Assembly (NCBI RefSeq): GCF_900683735.1 | Contig: NZ_LR215979.1 | Location: 3,348,001 to 3,412,000, forward strand | DNA from: Fusobacterium ulcerans ATCC 49185 | GTDB taxonomy: Bacteria; Fusobacteriota; Fusobacteriia; Fusobacteriales; Fusobacteriaceae | DNA: 64,000 nucleotides | Reading direction: 5' to 3' | Part shown: one piece after another, positions 1 to 8,743 of the stretch | Layout of the letters: each line of letters opens with the position of its first letter | How positions within the stretch are numbered: position 1 is the first letter of the stretch | Translations under genes and position numbers: made by a program | Notes under the pieces: generated by a model | Seen by the model: the letters and a program-made list of their open reading frames with translations, nothing else | Database searches by the model: none | What the model was told of the DNA's origin: nothing

Positions 1-1054
1 TAGATACTGTTCCACTTCCTTGTGATAATTTAAGGAGTGATGACATTATCATAGGCAGAAGTATAGGTGGAAAACTTGATGAAGCAATTATATTTGCCAC
101 ATAATCTCCTATTCCAGAAGTTCTCAGCACTGAACCTAAGGCTCCTCCTGCTCCAGTTATGCAGATAATTAATCCAGCGTCTGCTAGAGAAGTTTCTAGG
201 GTTTTAATAACTTCACTTCTTGAAACTCTTGCAGTTAATCCATAAATAGCAATAAGAGTACCAATTAAAATTGCAGTTATAGGATTACCAACAAGAGAGA
301 TTATAGAATTATTAATTCCCTTTGCTGCACTTACTGTATTAATAAGAATTAATACAACAGGAACAAGTATTGGTAAAAAAGACATAAGTCCACTGGGAAG
401 ATTTTCATCTGTAAATTTTACTTCACTTGTTGATTCAGGAATTATATCTGGAATTTTGTTTGATATATATTTAGAGTAAATAAGAGGAATAGGCATCATC
501 AATATTGAAACTGTAGTTCCCCATATAATCAATTGCCCAACATCAACTCCTAAAATAGCAGCAACACCAAGTGGTCCAGGTGTAGGAGGAACTAAATGGT
601 GTGTCAAATATAATCCAGCTCCCAGACAACAACCTAACTTAACCATAGATTTTTTTGTATTACGAGAAAATTCTTTTGCCAGCTCTGATAATATAACAAA
701 ACCAGAATCACAGAATACAGGGATGGAAATTAACCAACCAGATAATAATAGAACTATTTCTGTTCTCTGGATACCTACCAATTTTAAAATTACAGAAGCC
801 ATTTTTTTAGCCCCACCTGTAACTTCAAGTATTTTTCCCATCATAACACCAAGACCAATTACTATTCCTATACTTGATAATGTTCCACCAAATCCTGATG
901 ATATAGAAGCCATTATTTCATTAGTTGACATACCTGCAAGTAATCCTATAAATATAGCACTTATAAGTAATGCTGGAAATGCTTGGACTTTAGTTTTAAG
1001 TATAAAAAATATAACAAGGGCCAATCCTAATAGTAATGCTATTACCAACTGCAT
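1..1054 (-). CDS. GntP-family permease (gluconate/organic acid:H+ symporter), partial
   Basis: Reading the minus strand from an ATG at 1054 gives an open frame of about 351 codons that runs off the left edge; GntP proteins are usually about 440 residues, so roughly the last fifth is missing. An AAAGGAGGT Shine-Dalgarno lies just upstream at about 1060-1068. The protein is almost all membrane-spanning and carries the family-typical stretches CDSGFVIL (about residue 113) and HHLVPPTPGPLG (about residue 146). Family knowledge: inner-membrane proton symporters for gluconate or related sugar acids and hydroxy acids. The substrate cannot be read from sequence. No kinase or dehydrogenase partner is visible in the window; a catabolic partner could lie to the left. 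Family assignment is solid, substrate is open. Confidence 0.9.
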   Translation of the reverse strand, partial: MQLVIALLLGLALVIFFILKTKVQAFPALLISAIFIGLLAGMSTNEIMASISSGFGGTLSSIGIVIGLGVMMGKILEVTGGAKKMASVILKLVGIQRTEIVLLLSGWLISIPVFCDSGFVILSELAKEFSRNTKKSMVKLGCCLGAGLYLTHHLVPPTPGPLGVAAILGVDVGQLIIWGTTVSILMMPIPLIYSKYISNKIPDIIPESTSEVKFTDENLPSGLMSFLPILVPVVLILINTVSAAKGINNSIISLVGNPITAILIGTLIAIYGLTARVSRSEVIKTLETSLADAGLIICITGAGGALGSVLRTSGIGDYVANIIASSSFPPILLPMIMSSLLKLSQGSGTVS

Positions 1055-1702
1055 ATTTTACCTCCTTTGTATAGTTACATAATTAATTTTTGTTAATTAT
1101 ATTTTTATAAAACTTTTCTCTACATCGTTTCTTTGTTTTTATTGGATTAATATAGAAAAATTATAAATTTAAATTTTTAAGTATTTGGAAATATAATTGA
1201 TTTTGGAAGAATATTTCAAGTAGGATTAAAAATATATTGGCAAAAGAAATTTGTAAATTTATAGATATACAAACTAAATTATTCAAGAAAGGATACTTTT
1301 TAGTTAAAAAGAATAATCTAATTTTTAGCCATAGCAGAAAAATAAGTATTAAATTTGTGTAAATATTATTAAAAGCTAAAAAAATTAAATTTTTTTAATT
1401 TCAAATAATAATTTTCCTTTTCATATATGTAAAGTATACTATTTGAAAAATCAAACTTCAATCTTGTCAACAACTTTATTATTGATTTGACTGTATTATT
1501 ATGATGTTTTATTTTCTTATAACAGTGTATTTTTCGTTTAATGGACATAGTTGTAGATGAGTGTTGATATTAACTCTGATTAAAAAACTTGAGAGAAGAT
1601 TAAAAAAATAATGAAAGAATTGAATAAAAAACTGGAAATAATGTAAATTAGATTAAATAAGAAAGGGGATGACAAAAAGAGGAAATACAAAAAAGTAAAA
1701 AT

Positions 1703-1816
1703 TTATAAGCATAAAAATATCATTTTTATAAAGCAAAGAAAGAAGTAGATAGCTGTTCCCATACAAAAAAATGTAAAAATAAAGAAAATAATTAAGGTTA
1801 ATATAAGCCCTTTCAT
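1703..1816 (-). CDS. Possible 37-residue hydrophobic membrane peptide
   Basis: ATG at 1816 on the minus strand, preceded by a good GGAGGT at a spacing of 8 (about 1825-1830). It encodes 37 residues beginning MKGLILTLIIFFIFTFF, nearly entirely hydrophobic with one predicted membrane span and a second hydrophobic half, and ends at a TAA at 1703. It is too short for statistical support. Size and composition resemble small membrane proteins or type I toxins (established class), but no antisense RNA promoter was identified with confidence, so the toxin idea is only inference. A 10-bp hairpin lies 65 nt upstream, in the putative leader. It could equally be a chance ORF in AT-rich DNA; the Shine-Dalgarno is the main argument for it. 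Confidence 0.35.
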   Translation of the reverse strand: MKGLILTLIIFFIFTFFCMGTAIYFFLCFIKMIFLCL

Positions 1817-1880
1817 TAAAATACCTCCATGTCTTAATGTTAAAAAATATTTGAAAATTTTTTAAATATTTCTAATTAGT

Positions 1881-1913
1881 GAAAAGGAGCCTCTGGGGAA
1901 GAAGCTCCTTTTC
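1881..1913. terminator. Perfect 10-bp hairpin, terminator-like, possibly a leader stem
   Basis: GAAAAGGAGC and GCTCCTTTTC form a perfect 10-bp stem around a 13-nt loop. The plus-strand side continues TTTTC then TATATAT, a weak U-tract; the minus-strand side continues TTTTCAC. It lies between no two recognised genes, but upstream of the small minus-strand ORF ending at 1703. It could terminate an unrecognised transcript or be a leader structure. Confidence 0.45.
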
Positions 1914-2224
1914 TATATATAAAACATCTTGGGGAAAGATTATATTATAGTTTTACTATATTAATTTTATTTTCCTTTTTTAATTTATATATTTATTTTT
2001 TCTTACTTTTATGATATTACAAAGTTTGGAGTACAAACAGCTTCATCAAACATCAAAGATATGTATTATCAATTCCAATGATATAACCTTTCTACAGTAA
2101 TTAACCACATTCAGATAACTCTAACTATAACAAAAAATCTATGTTTGATAAAAATATACTTGGAATAAACTAATATTATTTTTATTTATATCAATTAAAT
2201 CTTAATTTTTTGCTTTGATTTTCG

Positions 2225-2253
2225 TTGTAAGCATAGGGGCATTGTGATATACT
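2225..2253 (+). promoter_or_regulatory. Sigma-70-type promoter for the SLH protein and pgi
   Basis: TTGTAA (2225-2230), a 17-nt spacer, then TATACT (2248-2253). It is well placed about 90 nt before the next gene, with an A/T-rich leader between. Position and match are seen directly; activity is inferred. Confidence 0.6.
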
Positions 2254-2341
2254 GAAAGTAGAGTATCACTATTTAAAATAATTATTAAATAAGAGGATTA
2301 TTCAGAAATTATACAGGAAGAGGTGAGGGAAAATTAAGATT

Positions 2342-2779
2342 TTGAAAAAAATATTAATAGTTAACTTTATGATTTTCAACATAGGATTTGCTGCTTTGAG
2401 TTATGAAGATCTTAACAAAGAGCATTGGGCTTATTCCTCAATAGAAAATCTTGTAAAAAAAGGAATAATAAAAGAGAATTCATATAAATTCAATGGTGAA
2501 GACTCTGTATCCAGATACGAATTTGCTTATGATCTTTCAAAAGTACTGGATAAGGTAGACCTTGAAAAAGCTAATAAAGAGGATTTAAATATACTTGAAG
2601 CCTTAATTCTTGAATTTTCAAAAGAATTAAATAAGATAGGATTTGATACAGAAACATATAATTCTAAAATAGATAATATAAATGAAACTGTAGAATTATT
2701 GAAAAAAAGAGTAAATGAAAATGAAATAGTAATAGATCAACTTAAAAAAAGGATTGAAAAACTAGAAAACAAGAAATAG
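2342..2779 (+). CDS. SLH-domain envelope protein with coiled-coil tail
   Basis: 145 residues. The N-terminus has a basic start, a hydrophobic core and an Ala-rich end typical of a signal peptide. Residues about 20-70 match an S-layer homology (SLH) module (LNKEHWAYSSIENLVKKGII, then a SRYEFAYDLSKVL segment). Residues about 75-145 are a charged heptad-like coiled coil ending in KKRIEKLENKK. In Fusobacteria and Negativicutes, SLH domains on outer-membrane porins bind peptidoglycan and a coiled coil spans the periplasm; here no beta-barrel follows, so this would be a free periplasmic linker. The start is a TTG at 2342 with a GAGGTGAG element rather far upstream, so the exact start is uncertain. 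Pgi follows 28 nt later and may be cotranscribed. Confidence 0.75.
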   Translation: MKKILIVNFMIFNIGFAALSYEDLNKEHWAYSSIENLVKKGIIKENSYKFNGEDSVSRYEFAYDLSKVLDKVDLEKANKEDLNILEALILEFSKELNKIGFDTETYNSKIDNINETVELLKKRVNENEIVIDQLKKRIEKLENKK

Positions 2780-2807
2780 ATAAGGTAATAAACAGGGAGG
2801 AAACAAA

Positions 2808-4160
2808 ATGGAAAAACTGTCATTGGATTATTCAAAAGCATTGGGATTTTTTAATGAAGCTGAGCTATCTATGATGAAAGAACAGGTGGCTGTAGCTGAG
2901 AAATTTCTAATTGAAAAAACAGGAGCAGGGAATGACTATCTAGGGTGGATAGAGCTTCCTACTAACTATGATAAAGAGGAATTTCAAAGAATAAAAGCAG
3001 CAGCAGAGAAAATAAAAAAAGATTCTGATGTATTGCTTGTAGTGGGGATAGGAGGATCATATTTAGGAGCAAGAGCTGCTATTGATTTTCTTTCTCACAC
3101 TTTCTATAACAGCCTTTCAAAAGAAAAGAGAAATGCACCTGAAATATACTATGTAGGAAATAATATTTCTGGAACATATCTTTCACATCTTTTAGATTTA
3201 TTAGATGGAAAAGATTTCTCTATTAATGTTATATCTAAATCAGGAACTACTACAGAGCCTGCAATAGCTTTCAGAGTATTGAAAAAACATATTGAAGAAA
3301 AATATGGAAAAGCAGGAGCAAAGGATAGAATATATGCTACTACTGACAAAGCTAAGGGAGCATTAAAAAAACTTGCTGATGAGGAAGGGTATGAAACTTT
3401 TGTTATCCCTGATGATGTAGGAGGAAGATTCTCAGTGCTTACACCTGTAGGACTTCTGCCAATTGCATGCAGTGGAGTAAATATTGATGAACTAATGGAA
3501 GGGGCAAGAGCAGCTCAGGTAGCATATACAGCACCATATGAAGAAAATGATTGCTATAAATATGCTGCTATCAGAAATATTCTTAACAGAAAAGGAAAGA
3601 ATATTGAAATGCTAATCAATTATGAACCAAGATTACATTATCTTGGAGAATGGTGGAAACAATTATTTGGAGAATCAGAAGGTAAAGATGGAAAAGGGCT
3701 TTTCCCAGCAGCAGCAGATTTCAGTACTGATCTTCATTCAATGGGACAATATATACAAGATGGAAGAAGAGAACTATTTGAAACAGCTGTATTGATAGGA
3801 AAACCAGAAAAAGATATAATTATAGAAGAGGAAGCAGTAGATTTAGATGGACTTAATTATTTAAGTGGAAAAGGAATGGACTTTGTAAATAAGAAAGCAT
3901 CACAAGGAACACTTTTAGCCCATGTAGATGGAGGGGTACCAAATCTAGTGGTAACTATACCAGAAGCTACTCCTTTTAATCTTGGATACCTGTTCTACTT
4001 CTTTGAAAAAGCATGTGGAATCAGTGGATATCTTCTAGGAGTAAATCCTTTCAATCAGCCAGGAGTAGAGTCTTACAAAGCTAATATGTTTGCTCTTCTT
4101 GGAAAAAAAGGTTATGAAAAAGAAGCTGAAATATTAAATAAAAGACTAGAAAATAAATAG
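2808..4160 (+). CDS. pgi: Glucose-6-phosphate isomerase
   Basis: 450 residues, the length of the shorter bacterial PGI class. It interconverts glucose-6-phosphate and fructose-6-phosphate in glycolysis and supplies hexose phosphate for cell-wall sugars. Visible motifs: the sugar-phosphate-binding SKSGTTTEP loop (about 144-152), [12 protein letters not shown] (about 205-216), ESEGKDGKG with the likely catalytic Glu (about 289), and the C-terminal NQPGVESYK carrying the ring-opening Lys region (about 415-423). GGGAGG sits 7 nt before the ATG. It follows the SLH gene closely and ends in a strong terminator. Confidence 0.98.
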   Translation: MEKLSLDYSKALGFFNEAELSMMKEQVAVAEKFLIEKTGAGNDYLGWIELPTNYDKEEFQRIKAAAEKIKKDSDVLLVVGIGGSYLGARAAIDFLSHTFYNSLSKEKRNAPEIYYVGNNISGTYLSHLLDLLDGKDFSINVISKSGTTTEPAIAFRVLKKHIEEKYGKAGAKDRIYATTDKAKGALKKLADEEGYETFVIPDDVGGRFSVLTPVGLLPIACSGVNIDELMEGARAAQVAYTAPYEENDCYKYAAIRNILNRKGKNIEMLINYEPRLHYLGEWWKQLFGESEGKDGKGLFPAAADFSTDLHSMGQYIQDGRRELFETAVLIGKPEKDIIIEEEAVDLDGLNYLSGKGMDFVNKKASQGTLLAHVDGGVPNLVVTIPEATPFNLGYLFYFFEKACGISGYLLGVNPFNQPGVESYKANMFALLGKKGYEKEAEILNKRLENK

Positions 4161-4170
4161 TATAAAACCA

Positions 4171-4200
4171 GAGGATAGGAAATTTCTTATCCTCTTTTTT
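4171..4200 (+). terminator. Rho-independent terminator after pgi
   Basis: GAGGATA and TATCCTC arms extend through a nearly fully paired GAAA/TTTC centre, followed by six T residues. It begins 10 nt after the pgi stop codon. Confidence 0.9.
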
Positions 4201-4289
4201 ATGACTGATATAAAAAAATAATATTTTGGGAAGTATTTAGGTTTATGAATATGAAAATATTTTGCAAAGATATATTTCTGAATAAGTTC

Positions 4290-4319
4290 TTGCTAATGGC
4301 AATTGAATAAAGATATAAT
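4290..4319 (+). promoter_or_regulatory. Candidate promoter for tag
   Basis: TTGCTA (4290-4295), an 18-nt spacer and a consensus TATAAT (4314-4319), 35 nt upstream of the tag start codon. It lies downstream of the pgi terminator, as expected for an independent transcription unit. Confidence 0.5.
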
Positions 4320-4354
4320 AAATTAAAAGCTAAAAGCATAGGAGGTATACTGTA

Positions 4355-4927
4355 ATGAAAGAAATCAAAAGATGTGAATGGGCAAAAGAGGAACTGGATA
4401 TAAAATACCATGATGAAGAGTGGGGAAAACCAGAATTTAATGATGAAAAACTTTTTGAGATATTTATTCTGGAAACTATGCAGGCAGGTTTGAGCTGGAG
4501 TACTATTTTGAGAAAAAGAGAAAACATGAGAAAAGCTTTTGACAAATTTGATTATAAAGTAATTGCTGAATATGATGATAAAAAGAAAAAATCTCTTTTG
4601 GAAGATGAAGGGATAATTCGTAACAGGCTCAAAATAGATGCACTTATTTCTAATGCTAAAGCTTTTATGAAAATACAGGAAGAATATGGAAGCTTCAGTA
4701 AATATATATGGAAATTTACTAATGATAAACCAATAGTAAATAAATGGGAAAATATTTCTGAAGTTCCAGCTAAGACTGAGATATCTGATAAAATGAGCAA
4801 GGAATTGAAGAAAAAAGGATTCAAATTTGCTGGTTCAACTATTTGTTATGCCTTTATGCAAGCCACTGGAATGGTAAATGATCATATGGTATGGTGTGAA
4901 GAATATAAGAGGTCTAAAGTTAAATAG
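4355..4927 (+). CDS. tag: DNA-3-methyladenine glycosylase I
   Basis: 190 residues, the usual Tag length. It excises 3-methyladenine from alkylated DNA to start base-excision repair. The zinc-site residues of the Tag family are visible: Cys7 (RCEW), His19 (HDEEWG), and a C-terminal His and Cys in DHMVWCEEY (about 178 and 182). The central helix-hairpin-helix region with QAGLSWSTILRKRE (about 45-58) is also family-typical. AGGAGG precedes the ATG at about 4340-4345. It appears monocistronic, with its own promoter. Confidence 0.96.
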   Translation: MKEIKRCEWAKEELDIKYHDEEWGKPEFNDEKLFEIFILETMQAGLSWSTILRKRENMRKAFDKFDYKVIAEYDDKKKKSLLEDEGIIRNRLKIDALISNAKAFMKIQEEYGSFSKYIWKFTNDKPIVNKWENISEVPAKTEISDKMSKELKKKGFKFAGSTICYAFMQATGMVNDHMVWCEEYKRSKVK

Positions 4928-4971
4928 AATAATGACATATTAAACAGGATAAAAATTCATAAAACAAGTAC

Positions 4972-5000
4972 TTGTCAAAATTTAAAAAGAGATATATAAT
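4972..5000 (+). promoter_or_regulatory. Promoter of the 33-codon ORF
   Basis: TTGTCA (4972-4977), exactly 17 nt, then consensus TATAAT (4995-5000). It sits 67 nt upstream of a short ORF that has a perfect Shine-Dalgarno and its own terminator, so together they form a complete miniature transcription unit. Confidence 0.7.
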
Positions 5001-5066
5001 AACCTTCTATGTCATATTAGAAATTAAAAAATTTATATAAATATTTAATCTGATACAGGAGGAAAA

Positions 5067-5168
5067 ATGTACAACAAAACTAAAGAAGTTTTAGCAGCAG
5101 AACAAGTAATAAGTGAAGATATGCTGGAGCAGCTGACATTATGGGCAGATGCAGAGATGGCAAAATAG
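5067..5168 (+). CDS. Unrecognised 33-residue protein
   Basis: ATG at 5067 with AGGAGG ending 4 nt before it; stop TAG at 5166-5168. The product (MYNKTKEVLAAEQVISEDML, then a segment rich in Leu, Trp, Ala and Met) is acidic and probably amphipathic helical, without a signal peptide. A consensus promoter lies before it and a good terminator right after, which is why I believe it is expressed. I recognise no family. It could instead be a small regulatory RNA whose ORF is incidental, but the codon-phase and Shine-Dalgarno argue for translation. Confidence 0.6.
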   Translation: MYNKTKEVLAAEQVISEDMLEQLTLWADAEMAK

Positions 5169-5183
5169 AATGAAAAAACATCA

Positions 5184-5218
5184 GAGAAAGTATAGAAAAT
5201 TATAACTTTCTCTTTTTT
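5184..5218 (+). terminator. Rho-independent terminator of the small ORF
   Basis: GAGAAAGT and ACTTTCTC form an 8-bp stem with a 13-nt loop, followed by six T residues. It begins 16 nt after the small ORF's stop. Confidence 0.85.
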
Positions 5219-5307
5219 ATTTTCTATCCTCTCTTCTTTCTTATTTAGAAAAGCTTTAATATATGGTATACTGTGAGAGTGAGATAGCATCTAAAAAGGA
5301 GATGGTA

Positions 5308-6693
5308 ATGATGAATTACAAAAAAGAAAATGGATGGAATTGTATTGACAGCAGAGAAGCAGTATTTGATTTCTCTGAAGGATATAAAAAATTTCTGGAT
5401 GGGGCAAAAACTGAAAGAGAATTTGTAACTGAAGGGATAAAACTTGCTGAAAAAAATGGATTTGTAAATGCTGAGAAAAAAGATAAGCTGACAGTTGGAG
5501 ATAAAATATACTATGTAAATAGAGGAAAAAATCTTGTTCTTGCTGTTATAGGTAAAGAAGATATAGAAAATGGAATAAATTATGTAGTATCTCATGTAGA
5601 TTCTCCAAGGCTGGACTTAAAGGGAAATCCTCTATATGAAGACCTTGATCTTGCATATATGAAAACTCACTACTATGGAGGAATAAAGAAATATCAATGG
5701 GCTTCTCTTCCGTTAGCTTTACATGGAGTAGTAGTATTAGCTTCAGGAGAAAAAGTTGAAATAATTATTGGAGAAAAGGATGATGATCCTGTATTTACAA
5801 TTCCAGATATATTACCTCATCTTTCTGCTAAAATACAGGGAGATAGAAAAACTGGGGAGGTAATAAAAGGGGAGGAACTTCAAATAATAGTTGGAAGTAT
5901 TCCATCTTCTATAGAAGATAAAGATGTAAAAGAAAAAATAAAATATACAGTTCTTGAAATATTAAACAGAGATTATGGAATGATAGAAGAAGACTTTATT
6001 TCTGCTGAATTGGAATTAGTTCCAGCTGGAAGATGCAGAGATTTAGGATTTGACAGATCGATGATAGGCGGATACGGACAGGATGACAGAATATGTGGTT
6101 ATACTTCTATGATGGCTATAATAGATCTTAAAGAAATTCCAGAAAGAACAGCAGTATGTTTTCTAGCTGATAAAGAGGAAATAGGTTCTACAGGTAGTAC
6201 AGGACTTAAATCAGACTACATCAACTATATCACAGGAGATATGGTGCATAAACTAAAAGGAAACTTTAATGAAATGATGCTTAGAAAAACATTATGGAAC
6301 TCTAATGCAATGTCATCAGATGTAAATGCAGGGATAGACCCTATATTCAGAGGGGTACATGATGCACAGAATGCTGCTAAAATAGGGTATGGAGTAGTAG
6401 TTACAAAATATACTGGAGCAAGAGGAAAGAGCGGAACTAATGACGCTGATGCAGAGTATGTAGGAAAGATAAGAAAAATGCTTAATGATGCTAAAGTTAA
6501 CTGGCAGATAGGAGAACTTGGAAAGGTTGATGAAGGTGGAGGAGGAACAGTTGCTATGTACCTTGCTCATCTAGGTATAAATACTATTGATATAGGTCCA
6601 GCTTTGCTAGCTATGCACTCGCCTTTTGAAGTTTCATCTAAGTTAGATGTATATGAAACTTACAGAGCTTATAAAGTATTTTATAGAAATTAA
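5308..6693 (+). CDS. M18-family (aspartyl) aminopeptidase
   Basis: 461 residues from the ATG at 5308, chosen because AGGAG lies 6 nt upstream; the longest frame would start inside a -10-like TATACT at 5267-5272. Members are cytosolic dinuclear-zinc aminopeptidases that release N-terminal residues, often acidic ones, from peptides. Motifs seen: HVDSPR with a metal His (about 96), YGGIKKYQWASLPLALHG (about 118-135), DKEEIGSTGSTG with the catalytic/metal acid residues (about 288) and a C-terminal AMHSPFEVSS with a metal His (about 435). It fits peptide catabolism in an amino-acid fermenter. A GNAT gene begins 9 nt later. An apeB-type gene; I leave the symbol empty because several names are in use. 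Confidence 0.93.
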   Translation: MMNYKKENGWNCIDSREAVFDFSEGYKKFLDGAKTEREFVTEGIKLAEKNGFVNAEKKDKLTVGDKIYYVNRGKNLVLAVIGKEDIENGINYVVSHVDSPRLDLKGNPLYEDLDLAYMKTHYYGGIKKYQWASLPLALHGVVVLASGEKVEIIIGEKDDDPVFTIPDILPHLSAKIQGDRKTGEVIKGEELQIIVGSIPSSIEDKDVKEKIKYTVLEILNRDYGMIEEDFISAELELVPAGRCRDLGFDRSMIGGYGQDDRICGYTSMMAIIDLKEIPERTAVCFLADKEEIGSTGSTGLKSDYINYITGDMVHKLKGNFNEMMLRKTLWNSNAMSSDVNAGIDPIFRGVHDAQNAAKIGYGVVVTKYTGARGKSGTNDADAEYVGKIRKMLNDAKVNWQIGELGKVDEGGGGTVAMYLAHLGINTIDIGPALLAMHSPFEVSSKLDVYETYRAYKVFYRN

Positions 6694-6702
6694 GGTGATA
6701 AA

Positions 6703-7203
6703 GTGGAATATGGAGAAGTAAGTTTTAGAAAAGGTGTAAAAACTGATGTGGAAGCTGTTGTAGAACTCTTGAAAGAAAGATGCAGATGGATGGACAGAAA
6801 AGGTATACAGCAGTGGAATAATGAAGGATATTTAAGTTTCTATAATCATAATTATTTTTCAAGCAAAGCAGATAATGGAGAATTGTATGTAGCAGAAATA
6901 GGAGAAAAGATAGTTGGAATGTTTGTTCTTTTAGAGAATGACAAGAGATGGGATGATGATATTTCAGCTTACTATCTTCATAATTTTACTACTGATCCAG
7001 AGATAAGAGGACTTGGAGAAATAATACTCAAGTATTGTGAGAAAAAAGCTGTTCAAGATGGAAAAGAAAGATTCCGTTTAGATTGTGGTGTGAAAAGCAA
7101 AGAATTAAATGATTACTATGAAAGCAGAGGGTTTGTTTTTGTGGGAATATGTGATGAAAGTCCTTATTATATAGGGAATAAAAGAGAGAAAAAATTAAGT
7201 TGA
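6703..7203 (+). CDS. GNAT-family N-acetyltransferase
   Basis: 166 residues starting at GTG 6703, with AAGGTGAT just upstream. The acetyl-CoA-binding motif A is readable as LHNFTTDPEIRGLGEIILKY (about 90-109), followed by a typical C-terminal YESRGFVFVG beta-alpha end. The family transfers acetyl from acetyl-CoA to an amine on a small molecule or protein; the substrate cannot be told. It is in an operon with the upstream aminopeptidase (9-nt gap) and is followed by a terminator. Confidence 0.85.
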   Translation: MEYGEVSFRKGVKTDVEAVVELLKERCRWMDRKGIQQWNNEGYLSFYNHNYFSSKADNGELYVAEIGEKIVGMFVLLENDKRWDDDISAYYLHNFTTDPEIRGLGEIILKYCEKKAVQDGKERFRLDCGVKSKELNDYYESRGFVFVGICDESPYYIGNKREKKLS

Positions 7204-7224
7204 AATAATTTTTAAATATAAAGT

Positions 7225-7256
7225 GTGGGTGGCTAATTAGTCACCTACTTTTTTTA
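7225..7256 (+). terminator. Rho-independent terminator after the GNAT gene
   Basis: GTGGGTGGC and GTCACCTAC form a 9-bp stem with two G-U pairs around a 6-nt loop, followed by eight T residues. Confidence 0.9.
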
Positions 7257-7351
7257 TTTACATTTATTTTACAAAAAAGAAAAACTCCTTTAACATTCTG
7301 AGGGTAGAATACCTTTGAAAACAAGAATAAAATATCAAGGAGGAAATGACA

Positions 7352-8725
7352 ATGAACAGGAAAAAAATGGTTTTGGCAGGTATGCTTCTTATGGCAGCTA
7401 CAAGTTTTGCACAGGCAAAATATATATTCTATTTTATAGGTGACGGTATGGGAGCCGCTCAAAGACAGATTACAGAAGAGTACAAAAAAGGGGTAATGAA
7501 AGAAGATGGAAAACTTCTTATGAATTCACTTCCATTTTCAGCAATAACTACTACATATTCAGCAGATACTCTTATCACAGACTCAGCAGCAGCAGGAACA
7601 GCACTAGCTACAGGGCATAAAACAAACAATGGATATATAGCAAAAGATACAAAGGGAAATAATTTAAAGACTCTGCTTGAAATGGCTCAGGAAGATGGAA
7701 GAGCAACAGGGTTAGTAACAACAACAAGAATCACTCATGCTACACCAGCAGTATTTGCTTCTCATAACATAGATAGAGATGATGAAAATGGAATAGCATC
7801 AGATTATGTAAAAAGCAATGTTGATTACTTCGCAGGAGGAGGGTACAGACACTTCACTCCTAAAGATGGAGAACTTGCAAGTAAAAGAAAAGATGACAGA
7901 AATCTTGTAAAAGAATTTCAGGATAAAGGATACAAAACATTTGTAGGACAGAAGTCAGCACAGGATTTTAAGAAGTGGGCTCCTAAAGATGGAGAAAAAA
8001 TATTTGCAGCCTTTGAAGCTTCTCATATGCCTTATGAGATAGACAGAAAATCTGATAGTCCAAGTCTTAGTGCAATGACTGAGAAAGGAATTGAACTATT
8101 GAAAAAAGATAAAGATGGTTTCTTTATGATGGTAGAGGGTGGAAGAATCGACCATGCTTCACATGCTAATGATGTTATGGGAACTATTTATGATACTATA
8201 GCTTTTGATGATGCCCTTAAAACAGCTTACAAATTCTATAAAGAAAATCCAAATGATACTTTGATAGTGGTAGCTGCAGACCATGAAACAGGAGGTATGG
8301 GACTTGGATTTGGAGCAAACTATTTCTTAAAACTTGATGAGCTTAAAAATGTAAAAGTTTCTGTTGAAGATGTTCTGCAGAAAGCTTACACAGGGGATAG
8401 AGATAAATTCTTTGAATATATTGGACAGAATATGGGATTATCAAAACTTACACCAGAAGAAAAAGATAAAATAGTGAAAGCTATGGATTTTCAGGATAAA
8501 AACAAGAATGCAAGCGAAATGTATGGAGGATACAGTCCAGTGGCTATTGCAGTAACTCATATAGTTTCTGAAAGATCAGGAATGCAGTGGACATCTTATG
8601 CACATACAGCTGTACAAGTACCTTTAGCAGCAGTAGGAAAAGATTCTCAAAACTTTATTGGATTTAAAGATAATACAGAAGTAGCAAAGCTTATCGGGCA
8701 AAGTATGGGAAAAGAGATAAAATAA
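7352..8725 (+). CDS. Secreted alkaline phosphatase (PhoA superfamily)
   Basis: 457 residues from ATG 7352. AAGGAGG is 8 nt before this ATG but only 2 nt before the in-frame ATG at 7346, so 7352 is preferred. A signal peptide ends at about SFAQA (residue 21). The product hydrolyses phosphate monoesters outside the cytoplasm. Motifs: GDGMGAAQ with a metal Asp (about 31), TDSAAAGTALATGHKT with the nucleophilic Ser (about 79), GRIDHASHAND metal ligands (about 267) and ADHETGGMG (about 310). A YibE/F membrane protein gene follows 18 nt later and may be cotranscribed. I see no obvious Pho box. Confidence 0.95.
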   Translation: MNRKKMVLAGMLLMAATSFAQAKYIFYFIGDGMGAAQRQITEEYKKGVMKEDGKLLMNSLPFSAITTTYSADTLITDSAAAGTALATGHKTNNGYIAKDTKGNNLKTLLEMAQEDGRATGLVTTTRITHATPAVFASHNIDRDDENGIASDYVKSNVDYFAGGGYRHFTPKDGELASKRKDDRNLVKEFQDKGYKTFVGQKSAQDFKKWAPKDGEKIFAAFEASHMPYEIDRKSDSPSLSAMTEKGIELLKKDKDGFFMMVEGGRIDHASHANDVMGTIYDTIAFDDALKTAYKFYKENPNDTLIVVAADHETGGMGLGFGANYFLKLDELKNVKVSVEDVLQKAYTGDRDKFFEYIGQNMGLSKLTPEEKDKIVKAMDFQDKNKNASEMYGGYSPVAIAVTHIVSERSGMQWTSYAHTAVQVPLAAVGKDSQNFIGFKDNTEVAKLIGQSMGKEIK

Positions 8726-8743
8726 CCTCAGGGGGATAAAAAG

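Larger units (their letters stand above)
1055..2224. other. Gene-poor AT-rich intergenic stretch
   Basis: About 1.2 kb between the permease start and the next plus-strand promoter. It holds one 37-codon minus ORF (1703-1816), one strong 10-bp hairpin (1881-1913) and otherwise very AT-rich sequence with stops in all frames. I see no RNA gene I can name. The size is unusual for this compact segment, so an unrecognised small RNA or a decayed gene is possible. Confidence 0.6.

Noticed and set aside
723-1082. 119-codon plus ORF opposite the permease
   Set aside because: It is the antisense shadow of the GntP-family membrane protein, and its low-complexity Ile/Pro composition reflects that.
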